Shown here: positions 28,236 to 36,394 of the stretch, in pieces | Layout of the letters: each line of letters opens with the position of its first letter | How positions within the stretch are numbered: the first letter of the stretch is position 1 | From: Gammaproteobacteria bacterium | GTDB taxonomy: Bacteria; Pseudomonadota; Gammaproteobacteria; Xanthomonadales; Wenzhouxiangellaceae | Assembly (NCBI GenBank): GCA_009908385.1 | Contig: JAAAPE010000146.1 | Coordinates: 1-39,343 of the forward strand | Reading direction: 5' to 3' | DNA length: 39,343 nucleotides | Made by a program: the position numbers and the translations under genes | Notes under the pieces: generated by a model | Database searches by the model: none | Told to the model about the DNA's origin: nothing | The model's input: the letters and a program-made list of their open reading frames with translations, nothing else

Positions 28236-28275
28236 ACGAAGCAACGAAGCAACGAAGCAACGAAGCAACGAAGCA
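28236..28275 (+). repeat. Right period-8 array (five exact ACGAAGCA units)
   Basis: Five perfect tandem copies of ACGAAGCA. The reverse complement TGCTTCGT is the outermost unit of the left array, and both arrays span 40 bases. Confidence 0.9.
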
Positions 28276-28286
28276 AAGAAACCGAC

Positions 28287-28315
28287 TTGTCTTGCCCGCC
28301 AACCTGTGGCAACTT
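28287..28315 (+). promoter_or_regulatory. Candidate promoter of the argG leader
   Basis: -35 TTGTCT (28287-28292), 17 bp spacer, -10-like CAACTT (28310-28315). It is weak by consensus, but the argB/A leader has the same geometry. The block TGTGGCAACTTTCAACCC just before the ATG is shared with it. The predicted start falls at the leader ATG, giving a leaderless message. Confidence 0.45.
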
Positions 28316-28322
28316 TCAACCC

Positions 28323-28430
28323 ATGATGATCGAAGCCACCACCGCCCCCATCGTCGACACCCCGCGTCCCGGCCGGCTGCCGCGACGTCCGCGTCGTCGT
28401 GTCCGACTTTCGGGCCGGGGTGTGCACTAG
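28323..28430 (+). CDS. Arg-rich leader peptide of argG (argGL)
   Basis: 35 codons plus TAG. The peptide begins MMIEATTAPIVDTP, and residues 15-32 hold nine Arg codons, including RRPRRRVR at 21-28. The ORF is followed by a terminator and then argG, as in classical amino-acid attenuators. No Shine-Dalgarno sequence is present; if transcription begins at the ATG this would be a leaderless start. Segment CCCGGCC (28368-28374) can pair with GGCCGGG (28413-28419), which in turn can pair with the terminator 5' arm. I infer that ribosome stalling at the Arg codons would favour argG expression. Translation is unproven. Confidence 0.7.
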   Translation: MMIEATTAPIVDTPRPGRLPRRPRRRVRLSGRGVH

Positions 28431-28478
28431 TCGTCTTCGAGCTTCAAGCAGACGATTCAGCGCGAGAAACCCGGCCCG
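28411..28478 (+). promoter_or_regulatory. Antiterminator pairing of the argG attenuator
   Basis: CGGGCCGGG (28411-28419, near the end of the leader ORF) is perfectly complementary to CCCGGCCCG (28470-28478), which includes most of the terminator 5' arm. The two hairpins are mutually exclusive. A ribosome at the leader stop (28428-28430) would mask the first segment. A ribosome stalled at the CGT run (28392-28400) would leave it free. A small TCGTCT/AGACGA stem (28431-28455) lies between. Confidence 0.7.
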
Positions 28479-28495
28479 GCAGCCGGGTTTTTGTT
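28467..28495 (+). terminator. Intrinsic terminator (attenuator) before argG
   Basis: AAACCCGGC, loop CCGGCA, GCCGGGTTT, then TTGTTTT. Perfect 9 bp arms with a T-rich tail, 46 bases before the argG ATG. A terminator just upstream of a gene on its own strand is the mark of an attenuator. Confidence 0.88.
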
Positions 28496-28540
28496 TTGCA
28501 CGAGACACATCGATGACATCGAATACGGGAAGATCGAATC

Positions 28541-29737
28541 ATGAATGAACGGGTCGTACTCGCCTTTTCCGGCGGACTGGATACCAGCTACTGCGTGCTG
28601 GCCCTCGAGCGGCAGGGTTACGAGGTGCATACCGCCTTCGTCGACACCGGCGGTATCCCCTCCGACCAGAAGGCCTGGATCGCCGAGCGCGCCCGGGCCC
28701 TGGGCGCGGCCGAGCACCACGAGCTCGACGCGAGCGAGCCGCTTTGGGACAAGTTCGTCGTGCCGCTGTTGTGGTCGGGGGCGCGCATGCTCGAGCAGTA
28801 CCCGATGCTCTGCTCGGATCGCTACGTCATCGTCGAACAATGCCTGAAGCTGGCCGACGGGCTCGGCACGACGCACTTCGCGCACGGTTGCACCGGCATG
28901 GGCAATGACCAGCTGCGTTTCGATCAGTCGGTGCGGTCATTGGGCGACTACGTCATCCACGCGCCCATCCGCGACCTGCAGCGCGAGACGAAGAACGTCC
29001 GCGCCCACGAACTCGAGCTCATGGCCGAGGCCGGCGTCGAGGTGCCGCAGTCGTCGAGCCGCTACTCGATCAACGAGAACCTGCTCGGCGTGACCCTCTC
29101 GGGCCAGGAGATTGACGAGTTCGGGGTGCCCGGAGACGACACCTACGTGTGGTGCAAGCCGCGCGAGCAGTGGCCGGCCGGCCGGCTGGAACTGACGATC
29201 GGTTTCCAGGGCGGTCGCGCCGTGAGCCTCGACGACGAATCCATGGACGGGCCGCGGCTGCTGGCCGAACTGAATCGTCGGCTCGGCGCCTACGGCGTCG
29301 GGCGACACGTCTACACCGGGGACGTCTCGATCGGCCTCAAGGGCCGGATCGTGTTCGAATGCCCGGGGATCGACGGCCTGCTGGTGGCCCAGCGTGCGCT
29401 GCGCGAGGCCGTCAATACCAAGCTTCAGAACCAGTTTCACCAGACCATCGCCCAGCGCTGGGCCGAGCTGGTCTATACGGGCTTCTTCTTCGAGCCGCAC
29501 AAGGCCGACCTGGAGGCCTACCTGGAATCGGCCAACGAGTACGTCACCGGCGTGGTGCGCCTGGCCACCGACGGCGGCAGCGTCCAGGCCGTCGCGCTGG
29601 GCTCGCGCTACCTGCTCAAGGACCCCGACGCCGTCTACGCCCAGTCGGCGGCCTGGACGCCGGAAGAAGCCGAGGGTTTCGTCAAGCTCCTCGGCCAGTC
29701 GTCGACCCTGGCGGCCCGCATTCGAAACAAATCGTGA
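28541..29737 (+). CDS. argG: Argininosuccinate synthase
   Basis: 398 residues. It joins citrulline and aspartate using ATP. The PP-loop AFSGGLDTS is at the N-terminus, and AFVDTGGIPSD, CTGMGNDQLRFDQ and SSRYSINENLLG follow as expected. GGAAG lies 8 bases before the ATG. It is preceded by the Arg-leader attenuator and followed by argE after 232 bases, so arginine supply probably controls argG and perhaps argE through the same attenuator. In the acetylated pathway argE removes the acetyl group from N-acetylcitrulline to supply citrulline to this enzyme. Confidence 0.97.
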   Translation: MNERVVLAFSGGLDTSYCVLALERQGYEVHTAFVDTGGIPSDQKAWIAERARALGAAEHHELDASEPLWDKFVVPLLWSGARMLEQYPMLCSDRYVIVEQCLKLADGLGTTHFAHGCTGMGNDQLRFDQSVRSLGDYVIHAPIRDLQRETKNVRAHELELMAEAGVEVPQSSSRYSINENLLGVTLSGQEIDEFGVPGDDTYVWCKPREQWPAGRLELTIGFQGGRAVSLDDESMDGPRLLAELNRRLGAYGVGRHVYTGDVSIGLKGRIVFECPGIDGLLVAQRALREAVNTKLQNQFHQTIAQRWAELVYTGFFFEPHKADLEAYLESANEYVTGVVRLATDGGSVQAVALGSRYLLKDPDAVYAQSAAWTPEEAEGFVKLLGQSSTLAARIRNKS

Positions 29738-29770
29738 AAACAGGAGTACGCGAGGCCGCCACGAAACAAT

Positions 29771-29913
29771 GGAACCACCGAAATCACCGAATACACCGAA
29801 GAAGGGGAAGTGTGGGTGGACCCGTTGGAGGCCCGGCCATGGTCGTTACGACCCATCGGCTGTAATCGAATCGAGCGTGCTTTTTCGGTGAATTCGGTGC
29901 CTTCGGTGGTTCC
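29771..29913. repeat. 143 bp inverted-repeat element between argG and argE
   Basis: The 33-base ends are inverted copies with 29 of 33 positions matching. The left begins GGAACCACCGAAATCACCG; the right ends CTTCGGTGGTTCC. Each arm is itself built of CACCGAA-type units spaced 9-10 bases apart. The centre has no recognisable gene; a 40-codon frame across it is likely fortuitous. The shape suggests a MITE-like insertion or a large RNA hairpin that could shield or process the argG-argE message. Confidence 0.75.
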
Positions 29914-29969
29914 CCTTGTTTTCTCTCGTAACGCCATCGCGTCTTCGCGTTGAACAGGGATCAAGGACG

Positions 29970-31040
29970 ATGTCCGAACGAGTTCTAGAACACCTGGGAA
30001 GGCTGATCGAATGCGACAGCCAGAATCCGCCGCGTGCCATCACGCCCGGTGACGGCATGTTCGTGCATGCGCGGACGGTGCTCGAGGCCGCGGGTTTCGA
30101 GGTCGAGATGACTGACTACGGCGAGGGGCACGTCAACCTGTTCGCGGTTCGCGGCGATCCGGCCGTGCTGTTCAACTGCCATCTCGACACCGTGCCCGTA
30201 GGCGAGGGCTGGACAAAGCCGGCCTTGGCGCTCAGCGTCGAGGACGGCAAGGCCTATGGCCGCGGCGCCTGCGATATCAAGGGGGCGGCGGCGGCGCTGC
30301 TGGCGGTCGCCGAATCGACGGACGCGGCCATGGCGATCCTCTTCTCCTCCGACGAGGAGGGAGCGGGCGGTTGCTGCGTGCGCAACTTCCTGGAAGACCC
30401 GGATCACTGCCGCTTCGAGCAGGTCGTGGTCTGCGAGCCGACCGGGTGCCGGGCCGTACTGGCCCATCGCGGTTATCTCTCGGTCAAGGGGCGGTTCCAC
30501 GGCATCGCCGGTCACTCCTCGGAGGGCCGGGCCCTGGCCGACAGCGCGATTCATCGCATGGCGCGCTGGATCGACGCGGCGCTCGACTACTGCGCGGCGG
30601 AAAGGGCCGAAGGGCGACCGACCTGTTTCAACGTCGGCCTGGCCGCCGGCGGCACCAAGTCCAACGTGATCGCCGGCGAGGCCAGCCTGCACTACTCGGC
30701 CCGGCTCGGACCGGGCGCGTCCAACGAGCGCCTGCTGGCCCATCTCTCCTCGCTCGGCGGGGCCGAGGAGCACGCCAACTGGCACGTGCCCTTCTCGGGA
30801 CCGCCGCTGCCGGCCACCGGCCAGGACGATGCGCCGGTGCGGGCCTTCTGCGAGCGACACGGGATCGCCGTCGGCGAACCGGTGGACTTCTGGACCGAAG
30901 CCTCGCTGTTCTCCGCCGCCGGCATGCCGGCGATGGTGCTCGGCCCGGGCAGCATCGCGCAAGCGCATACCGCCGACGAGTGGGTGGCGCTCGAACAGCT
31001 GGAACGCGCGTTCGAGCTCTACGCACGCCTCATCGAATGA
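29970..31040 (+). CDS. argE: Acetylornithine/acetylcitrulline deacetylase (M20 family)
   Basis: 356 residues from the ATG at 29970, which follows AAGGACG; an upstream in-frame start would only add repeat-derived residues. Metal and catalytic motifs: NCHLDTVPVGEGW, GRGACDIKGAAAALL, SSDEEGAGG with the catalytic Glu pair, CEPTGC, and a C-terminal His in AQAHTADEW. Because the carbamoyltransferase here acts on acetylornithine, the probable substrate is N-acetylcitrulline, as shown for Xanthomonas ArgE'; this is inference. The dimerisation domain is at about residues 160-270. Confidence 0.92.
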   Translation: MSERVLEHLGRLIECDSQNPPRAITPGDGMFVHARTVLEAAGFEVEMTDYGEGHVNLFAVRGDPAVLFNCHLDTVPVGEGWTKPALALSVEDGKAYGRGACDIKGAAAALLAVAESTDAAMAILFSSDEEGAGGCCVRNFLEDPDHCRFEQVVVCEPTGCRAVLAHRGYLSVKGRFHGIAGHSSEGRALADSAIHRMARWIDAALDYCAAERAEGRPTCFNVGLAAGGTKSNVIAGEASLHYSARLGPGASNERLLAHLSSLGGAEEHANWHVPFSGPPLPATGQDDAPVRAFCERHGIAVGEPVDFWTEASLFSAAGMPAMVLGPGSIAQAHTADEWVALEQLERAFELYARLIE

Positions 31041-31189
31041 GTGGGTTCGATGGACAATCTTTGGCTTTTCGAGAGGTTTCCGAGAGGCGCTCGGCGGCCT
31101 CCGCGAGCAAGACTTGAGGGTGTGAGGTACGGCGATTCGAGCGAATCCGCTGTGCCGTGCAAACCCAACTTGCAACCGCGGAGGGAAAG

Positions 31190-32542
31190 ATGACCAATAT
31201 TCATCGCAGGCTGCTCGCGGCAGCCTTTGTGTCTGCGCTCAATCCAATGAACGCTGCGGCCGAGTTTTCCGAAACGTCCATGGAGCCGTTCGGGAATTTT
31301 GGGGGAACCGAGTACGTCCGCTACTCGGGCCGGTTCCAGGGCGAGACCGAGCTGGGCGAATTCGACGTGCCGTTCCGGTTCGTTGCCCCGGCCGATCCGG
31401 CCCTCGGCAACGGAACCGTACTGGTCGAGCCGTCCCATTTCGCGTTGGGCACCGGTGTTCGGGATTTGGTTCTGACACCTCGTTTTCTGTTCAATCGAGG
31501 ATTCGGCTACGCAACGCTCGGCTTCGGTGCCAACGGTTTGAACGTGCTCGATCCCGCCGCCGCACCGATCATCGTCGCGGGCGAGCCGGTCGAGAATCCG
31601 GGCGAAGCCGATCAGGCGGCGGTCACCGATCGCGGTATCGTCGTGCAGTTCGGCGAGATGATGCGCAACTCGCCCTTCGCCGAAGCGCACTTCGGCCCAA
31701 TCGAGCGCGTCTATGCCACCGGGGTGTCGCAGACTGCAGAGGTGCTCGAGGGCATCCTGCTCGGCCCCGATGCGCAGGGCCTGTTCGACCAGTATCTGCT
31801 GGTGGCCTCGTTGTGGGAGCCGATCTTTGCGGCGCAGGAAATCGGTGCACCTTCGCTGTTCCCGAACACCCGCGGGACTTTCGAGCAGCCAGAGGGCGTC
31901 GGCAAGATCATCTGGGTGCAAGCCGAAGGCGATCTGCTGATCAGCAATGCCGTGCAGTTCTTGAACTCGGTCGGCGAGGCGGATTCGAGGCTCTATCAGG
32001 TCGCTGGCGGTGCTCATCAGCCGTTAACCGGCGCGCTGGGTATCCGCGACGGGCTTCCCTTTCGCGCCAACGGGCTGGACTGGACGCCGATGGCGCGCGC
32101 GGCGTTCTTCGCCGGCGACCGCTGGGTCCGATTCGGCACCGAGCCGCCGCCGGATCAGCTGTTCGAGACCACCGACGAGGTGGATCCGGTCTACGGGGTC
32201 GTCACCGGCATCGCGCGCGACGAAAATCTCAATGCGCGCGGCGGCGTGCGACTACCCGCTGTCGAAGCCGGTCGGTTTCAGTTCATTGCCTCTGAGCTGG
32301 AGATCGAAGTTCCTGGTCTGACCGGCTTGATCGGTCGGGAAATCGATCTCGAGTGCGAGCCGCTACCTGACGGTTCTGAGCGGTTTCCGTTCTCCCAAGT
32401 TTACGACTGGTACGTTGCCATGCAGGCGGCTCGTTTGTACAAGCAGGACCTGCTTCTGCTGGGTGACGCGATTCCAATGATGCTTGAAGCGCGCGACTCC
32501 AATGTCGGTGGTCCTGGCAGATGCTCCGATTCACCGGAGTGA
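31190..32542 (+). CDS. Secreted alpha/beta hydrolase domain protein
   Basis: 450 residues from the ATG at 31190, which has GGAGGG just upstream. A signal peptide ends near NAAA-EF (residue 24). The nucleophile elbow is probably YATGVSQTAEVL; a late His in GGAHQP may complete the triad. The pattern resembles the Alpha/beta hydrolase domain family of large exported proteins (PF20091-like), but no substrate is known. It is separated from argE by about 150 bases and is followed by two stem-loops. It is one of two exported hydrolases flanking the CadC-like regulator. Confidence 0.75.
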   Translation: MTNIHRRLLAAAFVSALNPMNAAAEFSETSMEPFGNFGGTEYVRYSGRFQGETELGEFDVPFRFVAPADPALGNGTVLVEPSHFALGTGVRDLVLTPRFLFNRGFGYATLGFGANGLNVLDPAAAPIIVAGEPVENPGEADQAAVTDRGIVVQFGEMMRNSPFAEAHFGPIERVYATGVSQTAEVLEGILLGPDAQGLFDQYLLVASLWEPIFAAQEIGAPSLFPNTRGTFEQPEGVGKIIWVQAEGDLLISNAVQFLNSVGEADSRLYQVAGGAHQPLTGALGIRDGLPFRANGLDWTPMARAAFFAGDRWVRFGTEPPPDQLFETTDEVDPVYGVVTGIARDENLNARGGVRLPAVEAGRFQFIASELEIEVPGLTGLIGREIDLECEPLPDGSERFPFSQVYDWYVAMQAARLYKQDLLLLGDAIPMMLEARDSNVGGPGRCSDSPE

Positions 32543-32552
32543 TGATGGTCGT

Positions 32553-32637
32553 GAATCCGGTGTCGGGCGGGATATCCACCGCCCGGATTCCTGGATTCGA
32601 TCGCTCAGCGGGCCCCGGCGAAATCGGTCGGGGCCCG
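32553..32637 (+). terminator. Two stem-loops after the hydrolase gene
   Basis: First stem: GAATCC...GGGCGG, 8-base loop, CCGCCC-GGATTC (32553-32590), with a 6-base bulge. Second stem: CGGGCCCCG, 11-base loop, CGGGGCCCG (32609-32637). Neither has a T run, so termination may be Rho-assisted or they may only stabilise a 3' end. Confidence 0.5.
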
Positions 32638-32695
32638 AGGGTGGTCCAGAAGGCGGGAGGATGATCCTTCTACGGCGGTTTGATATCGTTACCCC

Positions 32696-34945
32696 ATGCG
32701 ATGGCGGGGGCCAGAACGACAAGCGGCCGAGCAGTCAGGACTGTACCTGGGCCCGGTTGCGGTCGATCTCGAACGGAGCCGGCTGGAGGGTGGTGGCGAG
32801 TCACTCGAGTTGGAGCCGCGTGTTCGCGATCTGCTCGCGCTGCTCATCGAGCGCCGGGGAGAGGTGGTCTCACGTGACGAACTGGTCGAAGAGGTCTGGT
32901 CGGGGTTTCCCGGAGCCGATCAATCACTGACCAATGCGGTTTCCAAGCTGCGCGCCGCACTTCAGAAGACCGGCGGCGACCCCGGGATCATCAAGACGCT
33001 TCCCAAGCGGGGTTACTGTCTCGTCGCCGAAGTTCCCGGGCGGGCGCCGCAGGTCGCCCCCGCCCCTTACCGGGCCTGGATCGCCGGGCTGGCCGTCGTG
33101 CTGATCGGCCTGGTGATCGCCATGAGTATTTTCGACGCGAGGTCGAGTCCGCCGCGCGTGGCGATGCTGCCCTTTGCGGCTGTCGACGATCGTTCCGATA
33201 CCGACCTCGTTCGCGGGATCGGCCAGGCCATCGGCAGTCGCCTGGCGTCCTACGGCGGCTTGGAGCTGGTCCATGGCGATCGGGCATTGCTGCCGACCGG
33301 GGATGCCGGCGCCATTGCCGATGTCGCCGAAGCCCTGGATGCCGAGCTGGTGCTGACCGGATCGGTGCGCGTCCACCCATCCGGACCCGACGCGGTCGAG
33401 CGGTTCGATCTGTCGGTCCAGTTGCTGCGCGCCTTCGACGGGGCCAGCGTATGGGGCGATTCCACGCAGGTTCCCCTGTCCGGACTCTTTACGCTGGAAG
33501 ACCGGATCGCCCGCAGCGTCGCCGCGGCCGTCCCGGGTGCCGAGTATCGACTCTCGGAACTCCGTGTGGCCGAGACCCCGACGGACAGTCAGGCGGCCTA
33601 CCGCCTGTATCTGCGCGCGACCGGCCTGTCCCGGCGCGCCTTGCCCACCGCCAGCGAAGTGAGGGACGCCTACCTGAACCTGCAGCGTGCGGTCGAGCTC
33701 GACCCCGAGTTCGCCCAGGCCTGGGCCGAGCTGTCGGTGGTGCTGCAGCGCCAGGAGCGTTACGAGCTCGACGACGTCGCATGGACGGCGGCCGAAGCCC
33801 TCACGCGGGCGCAGTCGCTCGCGCCGGACGATCCCGACGTGCTGATTGCGCAAGGCATCTATCGAACGCTCAATGCCGATCCTGAACAAGAAGACCCGCT
33901 GGCCGGGGATCCCATCGCGCCCCTGCTTCGCGCGCTGGAGCACCGCCCCAACTCCGCGCGCGCGCTCGTGGCGCTGGTGCCTGCGTTGCAGCATCGCGGC
34001 CTGTTCGACCTGGCAATCGATGCCGGCGAGCTGGCCGCCCGCCGCGCGCCCACCGATCCGTCGGCGCTGCGCGCGGCAACGGACAGCCACAACTCGATGC
34101 GGCACTGGGAACGCGCCGAACAGTTGGCCGGGCGGCTGGCCGAGCTCGAGCCCGCCCGCTACGTACACTGGCACGGTCGCGCTCGAATGCGCCTGATGGC
34201 TTCCGGCGATCCGGTTGCCGTGCGCGAGTGGCTGTCCGGGGCGCCGAAAGGCCTCGTGCCCGAAAAGGTGTTCGCCGAACTGGATGCCTATGCCCGCGAC
34301 CCCGAGGCGACGCTGGCCCGGGCGCGGCCGATGATCGAAGAGCTGGGCGTCGGTGCCTTCGTCGCCCGGCACTGGTTACTGGCCTTGTATACGGGCTTCG
34401 CCGCTCGCACCACGGGTGACGACCGCTTGGCCGATCGGATCGCGAGCATCGCATTGCGCCAGTCCCGCGGGATGCTGGCCGATCACCCCGATCACCCCAG
34501 CCTGCTGACCGGTCTCGCCTATGCGCATGCCCTGGCCGGTCGCCATTCCGAGGCCGTCAACGTTCTCTGCCGGCTGCGCGACTTGCAGCCATCCAACATC
34601 GCGCTGACCCGCGCGCGGACCGAAGAGCTGGCCGGAATGCTCGCCCTGGCCGGTCGCGCGGAAACCGCCATGCCGCTCGTCGAGCAACTGACGCAGCTGG
34701 ATTACGGCCTGACGCCGCTCAGCCGCCACGAACTGGCGCTGCACCCGCGCTGGAATTCCCTGCGCGAACGACCCGGATTCGAGGCCCTGGTCGAGAGTGC
34801 GCCCGTTGCGGAAAGCTGGGATGGAACCGTTCCCTCCACGACCGAGAAGCTGGTGGATCGTATACGCAGGGCGGAGCGCCATGATGATCAGGCGATCGTC
34901 GGGATAAAAGCGGCGTGCTCAGGCGGGCGAAGAGAAAACCGTTAG
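32696..34945 (+). CDS. CadC-like membrane transcription regulator with TPRs
   Basis: 749 residues. An OmpR/PhoB-type winged helix fills residues about 15-112 (PRVRDLLALLIERRGEVVSRDELVEEVWSG, then NAVSKLRAAL and the wing LPKRGYCLV). One membrane segment at about 128-146 (WIAGLAVVLIGLVIAMSIF) follows. The large periplasmic part has a TolB/adenylate-cyclase-like stretch (VAMLPFAAVDDRSD, LVLTGSVR) and TPR-like repeats from about residue 330. There is no receiver domain. It probably binds DNA while anchored in the membrane and senses a periplasmic signal; plausible targets are the flanking exported hydrolases, by proximity only. Confidence 0.85.
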   Translation: MRWRGPERQAAEQSGLYLGPVAVDLERSRLEGGGESLELEPRVRDLLALLIERRGEVVSRDELVEEVWSGFPGADQSLTNAVSKLRAALQKTGGDPGIIKTLPKRGYCLVAEVPGRAPQVAPAPYRAWIAGLAVVLIGLVIAMSIFDARSSPPRVAMLPFAAVDDRSDTDLVRGIGQAIGSRLASYGGLELVHGDRALLPTGDAGAIADVAEALDAELVLTGSVRVHPSGPDAVERFDLSVQLLRAFDGASVWGDSTQVPLSGLFTLEDRIARSVAAAVPGAEYRLSELRVAETPTDSQAAYRLYLRATGLSRRALPTASEVRDAYLNLQRAVELDPEFAQAWAELSVVLQRQERYELDDVAWTAAEALTRAQSLAPDDPDVLIAQGIYRTLNADPEQEDPLAGDPIAPLLRALEHRPNSARALVALVPALQHRGLFDLAIDAGELAARRAPTDPSALRAATDSHNSMRHWERAEQLAGRLAELEPARYVHWHGRARMRLMASGDPVAVREWLSGAPKGLVPEKVFAELDAYARDPEATLARARPMIEELGVGAFVARHWLLALYTGFAARTTGDDRLADRIASIALRQSRGMLADHPDHPSLLTGLAYAHALAGRHSEAVNVLCRLRDLQPSNIALTRARTEELAGMLALAGRAETAMPLVEQLTQLDYGLTPLSRHELALHPRWNSLRERPGFEALVESAPVAESWDGTVPSTTEKLVDRIRRAERHDDQAIVGIKAACSGGRRENR

Positions 34946-35012
34946 GTGTTCGTGAGGATCTCGCTCGCCACCCAGGCGCAGGCTGGGCGCAGGTTCATTC
35001 CCGGAGATCATG

Positions 35013-36350
35013 ATGTATCGCAAGCACTCCTTTTTCGGATGTCTCGCCGGCCTCGCACTGCTGGCCGCACCTGGTCCTGCACTGTCGCAGTCGCTTCCGG
35101 ACGGTCTCACCACCGGTCTGTCCATGCAGCACGGTGGTGAGACACGCACCTTCGACGTGTACCTGCCCGACCGGTCCGGGATGGTTCCGCTGGTGGTCGA
35201 CCTGCACGGCACCTTCGCAAGCGGGGATCAGCAGAGAGCCGACTCGGGTTTTCTCCAGTTGGCACAGGCGGAGGGCTTCGCGGTGGCGTGGCCCGATTCG
35301 CTGGGAAGCGAGTGGGCGTCGTTTCCGGGATTCGGTCCGGAGGTTGACGATGTGTCGTTCCTGCGTGCCCTGGTCGATGAACTGATCGTAAGCGGTGGCA
35401 TCGACCCGCTGCGCGTCTACGCCACGGGCCAGTCCAACGGCGCTGCGATGGCGCAGCGTCTCGCTTGCGACGCAGCCGACGTGTTTGCCGCTTTCGTGGC
35501 CCTGGCCGCAGCGACTCCGTCGGACCAGCTGACGCAGGCAACGTGCAATCCATCCCGCCCCGTGCCGATGCTCACCATGCGCTCCACCAGCGATATGGTG
35601 CTTCCATACGAGGGTGGGCAGACGCCTCCGCAGGCGCCGGCCGTGATTCCGATTCGAGGCGCCGAAGAGGAGCTGGAATGGTGGCGCAATCTCGCCGGCT
35701 GCCCCGGCGAGGCGCCGCCCGTCGTCGAGTCGCTGGGCGAAGACAGCGAGTGCAGCCGCTATGTCGAGTGCTCCGCTGATGTAGAGGTCGGCATGTGTTC
35801 AGTTCGCAGCACCAGCCAGTTCGGACACGTGCTTTATCAGAATTCGGACGGGCTCGACCTCGCTCAGCGGGCATGGTCGTTCATGGAAGCCTACTCGCTT
35901 CAGGATGTTCCGGGCGATGACGTGACGATCGACGAGACGATAGAAGGCAACTGGGTGGGTCCGGAGGCGGACGATCAGGGGCTGATGTTCGACTACATCG
36001 CGGGTCCGGACGTGCTCTTCGTGGCCTGGTTCACGTATTCCGAGCAAGCCGTCTCTCCGATCAATCCGCCCGAGCCGGTAGTCGGTGCGCCGGGCCAACG
36101 ATGGCTGGCCGCGACGCTCGAAATCGATGGCGCGACGGCCACCGGCGATCTGGTGGCACCGGCCGGAGGCGCCTTTCTCCAGTCGGCGATGCCTGAACAG
36201 GTCAGTCCCGTCGTGGGAACGATCACGATCGAGTTCAGCGACTGCGACCAGGCGCAGGTCAGCTACGACCTGAGCACGGCGGATCGTGCCGGAAGTTTCC
36301 CGATCGAGCCGCTTGGCGCGGTGGTGGCCGGTGAGGATTTTTCCTGTTAG
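35013..36350 (+). CDS. Secreted PHB-depolymerase/feruloyl esterase-like protein
   Basis: 445 residues from the second of two adjacent ATGs; this one has GGAG at 6 bases, while the first (35010) is too close. A signal peptide ends near ALSQ. The catalytic domain has LVVDLHGTFASG, the nucleophile YATGQSNGAAMAQ and a late FGHV. This is the LpqC/esterase_phb pattern. Residues from about 308 on form a separate C-terminal domain (IEGNWVGPEADDQGLMFDYI...WFTYSEQ). It resembles a beta-rich GxWxxPxxxGxGf repeat domain I recall in secreted proteins of xanthomonads. The substrate is unknown. Confidence 0.82.
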   Translation: MYRKHSFFGCLAGLALLAAPGPALSQSLPDGLTTGLSMQHGGETRTFDVYLPDRSGMVPLVVDLHGTFASGDQQRADSGFLQLAQAEGFAVAWPDSLGSEWASFPGFGPEVDDVSFLRALVDELIVSGGIDPLRVYATGQSNGAAMAQRLACDAADVFAAFVALAAATPSDQLTQATCNPSRPVPMLTMRSTSDMVLPYEGGQTPPQAPAVIPIRGAEEELEWWRNLAGCPGEAPPVVESLGEDSECSRYVECSADVEVGMCSVRSTSQFGHVLYQNSDGLDLAQRAWSFMEAYSLQDVPGDDVTIDETIEGNWVGPEADDQGLMFDYIAGPDVLFVAWFTYSEQAVSPINPPEPVVGAPGQRWLAATLEIDGATATGDLVAPAGGAFLQSAMPEQVSPVVGTITIEFSDCDQAQVSYDLSTADRAGSFPIEPLGAVVAGEDFSC

Positions 36351-36394
36351 GTGTTCCGGCCCCCTCGGCTCACCGGCTTGGTCATGCGGGCCGA

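Larger units (their letters stand above)
27265..28275. repeat. 1.0 kb foldback repeat element between argF' and argG
   Basis: The two ends are inverted copies. The left end runs outside-in as a period-8 array, GGTTCGGCATCTGCCGGGCG, stem-loops and the CCCGCTTCGCGGGGTCTTG block; the reverse complement of the right end repeats this order from GGTTCGGCATCCGCTGGGCG. Four stem-loops lie inside (27376, 27461, 27628, 28132), plus a diverged one at 27861. The central 27690-27860 contains short stems such as CCCGGC/GCCGGG. No transposase or credible gene is present. It may be a non-autonomous mobile element or a nested pair of the unit seen at 1-398. Confidence 0.75.

Noticed and set aside
28236-28275. 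Short tandem array considered as a CRISPR
   Set aside because: The units are 8 bases with no spacers; it is a simple tandem repeat.
27292-28302. Several 60-260 codon frames in the argF'-argG gap
   Set aside because: They translate the repeat family in various frames and are shared with the copy at 1-398; no domain or conserved start.
29769-29891. 40-codon ORF before argE as a third leader peptide
   Set aside because: It lies inside the inverted repeat, has few Arg codons and no terminator follows it.
31041-31189. Possible terminator or regulatory RNA after argE
   Set aside because: Only a GATTCG/CGAATC 6 bp stem without a T run was seen; too weak to call.
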